Shown here one piece after another: positions 11,980-14,973 of a stretch of 14,973 nt of DNA. The position numbers and the translations under genes were made by a program. How positions within the stretch are numbered: position 1 is the stretch's first letter; each line of letters begins with the position of its first letter. This DNA is from JBEKYH01 sp049511115 (GTDB lineage Bacteria; Planctomycetota; Phycisphaerae; Tepidisphaerales; Tepidisphaeraceae): positions 1 through 14,973 of the forward strand of contig JBEKYH010000061.1 in assembly GCA_049511115.1 (NCBI GenBank). The letters are read 5' to 3'. The notes under the pieces were generated by a model that was given only the letters and a program-made list of their open reading frames with translations, searched no databases and had not been told where the DNA came from.

Positions 11980-14138
11980 CTCACGGGCGTGAGCGGGCTG
12001 CCCGGTTCGGCATCTTCATTGAGTTCAAAGCGCAGATAATCGTAAACCACGCCCGACGTCACCTCACCGGCCGGCACGGTCAACTCGATATCGTTCTCGC
12101 CTTCCTTCAACTGCGATGCGTCGAATTTCTGCGTGTACTCACGCCATACGCCGGTGTTGGTGTTGTAGCGGATGGCGTTGGTGGAAATGATGTGGATTGT
12201 GCCGGCGGGCTTGCCGTTGACGCCGACATCAAACGTGCCCTGCGCGCCCGGGTTGGCCAGGCCCGCGGTGCTGTCCGAGCCGGCCAGGGCGATGCGCAAT
12301 GCCGCTTGCCCTTTGGGGGCGTGGTCCATGTTGAATTTGATCGTCCACGTCGTCGAGCGGCCCATGCCGTAGATTCGCCACGGGCCGGTCTCGTCGGTGT
12401 GCGGGTATTGGGAGAGAGACTCCGCTTTGACCCAGCCAAAACGCTGGTTAGCCGGGTCCTTCGCGTCGGGGTTCAGCCACGCCATGGACGTGGCGTGCGG
12501 CGTTTCCTCGAAGAACCAATCCTTGTGGTAGTCGCTCTTGCCGATGGTGTAGGTAATGTCGTTGGGAAACAAAAGCGCGTAGCGCAGCGGCCAGCCCCAG
12601 AGCCAGTAGTTGTCAGGGTCGCCCTTGAAGAATTTATCGCCGGTGCGGTCAGGGTAGCCGATCTCCCAGATTTGCTTGCCATATCGCACGGGCTTCCATT
12701 CCAGCTTGCCAAGGTCAATGTCCTTTCCGGCCTCGACGGTGATGTTGGTCTGCGCGAATTCGCCGAGGACTCCATCGGCGAAGGCGTGAAGCGTGTAACT
12801 GCCAGGGCGGACGTTGGTGATGGTGAATTTGCCGTCGTCGGAGCCGTCGGTCCAGAACTGGTAGTAATTGCCGTCGTGGGCCCAGGTGACGATGCCGTTG
12901 TTGCCCGCGCGGGGGCTGCCGCCGGGATAATCGGGGTGGGCGAGGCCGACGGTCAAATGCGGCAGGAGCGTTGAAGCGGCCTGGGGATCATTGAGGACCA
13001 TTTGCCCGGTGACGTTGGCGCGCTGGGTTTTGTGCGGGTAATCCACGCCATTGACCCATTCATAGGGCCACGCCGCTTTTTCGGTTTTGGCCTGGCTCAG
13101 GGCGTCTTGAAAAAGGGCGGTGGCATTGTCGTGCCACGCGGGCGGGACCGTGGGATTGCCCGCCGTGGCGTTGAGCGTATCCATGTCGGCCTGCGAGGGA
13201 GTCTCGGGGCTCTGGAGCGCGTTGCAATAGACAAAAATCGGCCCGATGACTTTGCTCCAGACTTCGCCCGCGGGAATGCTGCAGCTTGCGCCGCCGGCGT
13301 AGTGACCGGCGCTCCAGTAATCGAGAATGATCGGATCGGGGTTGTCGTTGGCGTCGTAATGGGCGACCAGTTCGATCTTCGACGCGCCGCCGCTGAGGTA
13401 TTCCGTGGTGGGATTGATGAACCAGATGCCGATGTGGTCCTTCGTGCTCGACCAGCCGTAGGCGGGGATTTTGTATTGCACGGCGTTGTAGGTGTATTTG
13501 TGCTCGACAGAGTTTTTGTAATACCCCGTGCTGAGAATCCGCTGCTCCTTGGCATGGACGACCACGCCGGCGCCCCAGTCCTCTGAGGTGCATTCGAGCA
13601 TGTTGCGGTCTTTGTCCACCGAGATCCAATTGAAGTCATGGTTGAGCTTGGTGATGTAGCGGCTCTCTCCTTCGCCGGCGGCGGGATAGTTTGCCCCGTG
13701 CGAGAAAATCGCATAGGCGTAGATGCCGCTGGCCCCGCGTTCGAGGGCATAGCGGACTTCAATATCCATGCGCCCGTTGATGCCCTTGAGGTCCACTTCG
13801 GCTCGGTCGCCGCCGTTGGTGGCGGGGTCGATAGTGAGGGATTGCGTGACCTTGCCGGAGGGGGTTTGCTCCCAATATCCGCCGCCGGCCATCGTGTTGA
13901 TGCCATGGAAGATGAGGGAGGTCATGTTGCCGTTGCGCTTGTTGATGGTGGCTTTGACGATGCCGTTGTCGAGGGTCCAGGCGGCGGCGGTGCTGGTCAC
14001 CGTCACGGGAGCCGTCACGGTGGATTTGGCGATCGCCGGGAGGTTATCGGCGGGGCTTTGAGCTTGGGCCAACAGATTGGCGGACGTGCTCAGAATGACC
14101 GCCGTCAGAATCGCCGCAAAGCCTGCAAATCGGGCCAT
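11976..14138 (-). CDS. Secreted rhamnogalacturonan lyase-type enzyme, polysaccharide lyase family 4
   Basis: A 720-aa exported protein expected to cut rhamnogalacturonan I, the branched pectin backbone, by beta-elimination. ATG 14138 has GGAG about eight bases upstream and opens a signal peptide ending near LLAQAQS. The three PL4 domains are visible in order. The catalytic beta-sandwich (about 50-340) has DNGIVKATINKRNGNMTSL, YWEQTPSG, and a GWSSTKDHIGIWFINPTTEY block. A fibronectin-III-like/carboxypeptidase-regulatory domain (about 375-480) has GKFTITNVRPGSYTLHAF. A C-terminal CBM-like jelly roll (about 485-710) has WEIGYPDRTGDKFF, TIGKSDYHKDWFF and YDYLRFEL. By resemblance to the fungal enzyme's Lys/His pair, K214 (in EHKYTYN) and H279 (in SAGHYAGG) are candidate catalytic residues; an alignment would be needed to confirm this. 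The stop codon is formed by the head of a hairpin element. Family confidence is high. Confidence 0.9.
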   Translation of the reverse strand: MARFAGFAAILTAVILSTSANLLAQAQSPADNLPAIAKSTVTAPVTVTSTAAAWTLDNGIVKATINKRNGNMTSLIFHGINTMAGGGYWEQTPSGKVTQSLTIDPATNGGDRAEVDLKGINGRMDIEVRYALERGASGIYAYAIFSHGANYPAAGEGESRYITKLNHDFNWISVDKDRNMLECTSEDWGAGVVVHAKEQRILSTGYYKNSVEHKYTYNAVQYKIPAYGWSSTKDHIGIWFINPTTEYLSGGASKIELVAHYDANDNPDPIILDYWSAGHYAGGASCSIPAGEVWSKVIGPIFVYCNALQSPETPSQADMDTLNATAGNPTVPPAWHDNATALFQDALSQAKTEKAAWPYEWVNGVDYPHKTQRANVTGQMVLNDPQAASTLLPHLTVGLAHPDYPGGSPRAGNNGIVTWAHDGNYYQFWTDGSDDGKFTITNVRPGSYTLHAFADGVLGEFAQTNITVEAGKDIDLGKLEWKPVRYGKQIWEIGYPDRTGDKFFKGDPDNYWLWGWPLRYALLFPNDITYTIGKSDYHKDWFFEETPHATSMAWLNPDAKDPANQRFGWVKAESLSQYPHTDETGPWRIYGMGRSTTWTIKFNMDHAPKGQAALRIALAGSDSTAGLANPGAQGTFDVGVNGKPAGTIHIISTNAIRYNTNTGVWREYTQKFDASQLKEGENDIELTVPAGEVTSGVVYDYLRFELNEDAEPGSPLTPVR

Positions 14139-14236
14139 GTCGTCTTCTCCGGGAAGGGGAAAGAGTCGCTAGTCCTTTCTACGCGATTTGGGGGCGGGTG
14201 TTGAGGGGGAAGGGGGCGGCAACTGGGATTCGCACG

Positions 14237-14440
14237 TGAAGGTTATCCGCCGGTCGGGGGAACGTGTACTACGATTTGTACCGGTCCCGCAAGGTGCCCC
14301 GTACCTACGTGGTGACCGAGCGCTACCGTGACGAGGCGGCTTTCCAGGCGCATCAAACATCGGCGTATGGGCCGCCGCTGTTCAAGCGGATGCGCGCGAT
14401 CATCGCGATCGAGGTGGAGTATTACGACGGCGTGGACTGA
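14237..14440 (+). pseudogene. Remnant of an antibiotic-biosynthesis-monooxygenase (ABM) domain gene
   Basis: An in-frame stretch from just after a TGA at 14237-14239 to TGA 14438-14440 reads ...GNVYYDLYRS, then VPRTYVVTERYRDEAAFQAH, then a shortened tail ending VEYYDGVD. This matches the second half of small ABM/quinol-monooxygenase proteins, in which a PGxxxYDLYRS strand is followed by xFxxxERWxDxxAxxxH. The first 35-45 residues of a normal, about 100-aa protein are missing, an in-frame stop precedes the conserved part, and no start codon with a ribosome site is seen. GTG 14264 could start a 58-residue peptide, but this more likely is a 5'-truncated relic. Recognised from motif order only. 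Confidence 0.55.
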
Positions 14441-14500
14441 CCGGCGCTGCCAAGCTGCTGCGCCAGAAGAAAAAGCCAGTGCGAAATGGGAAAAAATAGC

Positions 14501-14535
14501 TTGCAAAACATTACACCTTATGGTGTAATTATTAC
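14501..14535 (+). promoter_or_regulatory. Promoter and 20-bp palindromic operator of the ArsR-AHSA1 operon
   Basis: TTGCAA (14501-14506) and TGTAAT (14524-14529) are exactly 17 bp apart. The perfect palindrome ATTACACCTTATGGTGTAAT (14510-14529) fills the spacer and covers the -10 box, the usual place for an ArsR-type autorepressor to block polymerase. The predicted transcript start is at the A of the ATG at 14536, giving a leaderless mRNA. Confidence 0.65.
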
Positions 14536-14865
14536 ATGGATCAATTGACGGATGTGCTGAACGCCATTTCCCATCCAACACGGCGGGCGATTATTGAGCG
14601 GCTTGCGAACGGGCCGGCCCGATTTCTGGACGTCGCAAAGCCTTTCCACACGGCGTTAAACGCGGTGACCAAGCACCTCAAGCTCCTGGAAAGAGCCGGC
14701 CTCATTGAGCGCAGGAAGCAGGGTCGGGAAGTTTTCATATCGTTTCGAGGCGAGCCACTTCGGGAAGTGGCGGGATGGGTGCATGAGTACGAGCGGTTCT
14801 GGAATGAACGACTCGACGAGTTCGAGCAATACTTTAAGCATAAAAAGAAGAAGGAGAAGAAGTGA
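14536..14865 (+). CDS. ArsR-family winged-helix transcriptional repressor
   Basis: A 109-aa cytoplasmic DNA-binding regulator. Residues 1-75 form a winged helix: LNAISHPTRRAIIERLANG, then FHTALNAVTKHLKLLERAGLIERRKQGREVFISF. This is typical of ArsR-like repressors that precede SRPBCC/AHSA1 genes. The metal-binding cysteines of classical arsenic or zinc ArsR proteins (ELCVCDL) are absent, so a metal ligand is unlikely. The C-terminus (WVHEYERFWNERLDEFEQYF, then a lysine-rich tail) is the normal helix for this subgroup. The start at ATG 14536 coincides with the predicted transcription start and has no Shine-Dalgarno. Its stop TGA shares one base with the next start (TGATG at 14863-14867), so the two genes are translationally coupled. 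It is likely autoregulated through the palindrome directly upstream. Confidence 0.88.
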   Translation: MDQLTDVLNAISHPTRRAIIERLANGPARFLDVAKPFHTALNAVTKHLKLLERAGLIERRKQGREVFISFRGEPLREVAGWVHEYERFWNERLDEFEQYFKHKKKKEKK

Positions 14866-14973
14866 TGAAGCACTCCAAGAAAACGCTTGAATTCAGGTTC
14901 GAACGAACAATCCCCGCTCCTCCGGGCGAGGTGTTTGATGCGTGGCTGAATCCAAAGATTCCCGGCAATCCCT
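14865..14973 (+). CDS. AHSA1/SRPBCC-domain protein, N-terminal part (3' end outside window)
   Basis: The visible 36 codons begin at ATG 14865, which overlaps the repressor stop by one base. An AAGGAG sequence lies about ten bases upstream in the lysine-rich end of that gene. The residues LEFRFERTIPAPPGEVFDAWLNP match the opening strand and helix of START-like SRPBCC proteins of the AHSA1 type (xxxxRxIxAPxxxVWxAWTxP). Such proteins bind hydrophobic ligands in a helix-grip fold, and paired ArsR regulators are common. The ligand is unknown. The gene is truncated by the window edge. Confidence 0.75.
   Translation, partial: MKHSKKTLEFRFERTIPAPPGEVFDAWLNPKIPGNP

Noticed and set aside
12192..12974. 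Open frame of 260 codons on the plus strand
   Set aside because: Antisense to the PL4 gene, whose three domains are clear; the plus-strand product is repetitive Val/Gly/Arg-rich shadow sequence.
1..14973. CRISPR array, tRNA, rRNA or insertion sequence
   Set aside because: No regularly spaced direct repeats, cloverleaf-like sequence, rRNA motif or transposase reading frame was seen on either strand.

Overview
The window is high-GC bacterial DNA carrying a mixed set of housekeeping, transport, motility, toxin-antitoxin and polysaccharide-degradation genes. Long G/C-rich coding regions, secreted glycoside-degrading enzymes with classical signal peptides, an orphan stator pair and hairpin-rich intergenic spacers would fit a planctomycete (perhaps Phycisphaerae) or a similar polysaccharide-degrading soil or water bacterium. 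There is no rRNA or lineage marker, so this placement is a low-confidence inference.

Layout, left to right. The 3' end of a metallo-beta-lactamase-fold (RNase Z-like) gene (3-269) is followed by two stacked hairpins and a secreted-leader Amt ammonium transporter (446-2056). Next is a compact, visibly AT-richer island (about 2098-3118) with its own sigma70-type promoter, a Panacea/DUF4065 protein and a PemK/MazF-like toxin candidate. A 12-or-so-TM ArsB/NhaD/SLC13-type permease (3315-4772) then converges on, and overlaps by 25 bp, a CNNM-CBS-CorC_HlyC membrane protein on the minus strand (4748 to about 6181). The minus strand continues with a palindromic intergenic element (6259-6339) and a large secreted GH2 beta-galactosidase-type enzyme (6411-9194). 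A structured divergent spacer leads to motA-motB (9542-11185) on the plus strand, followed by a vapBC toxin-antitoxin pair (11263-11923). A secreted PL4 rhamnogalacturonan-lyase-type enzyme (11976-14138) lies on the minus strand. Its upstream spacer holds the remnant of an antibiotic-biosynthesis-monooxygenase (ABM) gene. The window ends in an ArsR-family repressor overlapping an AHSA1/SRPBCC-domain gene that runs off the end.

How the genes may work together. The GH2 and PL4 enzymes, both exported and both on the minus strand, fit attack on galactan-decorated rhamnogalacturonan I (pectin), but they are separated by unrelated genes and are not one operon. MotA and MotB form a flagellar stator. 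Two toxin-antitoxin modules sit between longer genes. The ArsR/AHSA1 pair looks autoregulated: a perfect 20-bp palindrome overlaps the -10 box, and the start codon falls at the predicted transcription start.

The most notable points are the Panacea-PemK candidate pair, two genes that appear leaderless (TGTAAT-N6-ATG), GTAG-headed hairpins resembling REP elements (one supplies the stop codon of the PL4 gene), and a hairpin directly abutting the motA start codon.
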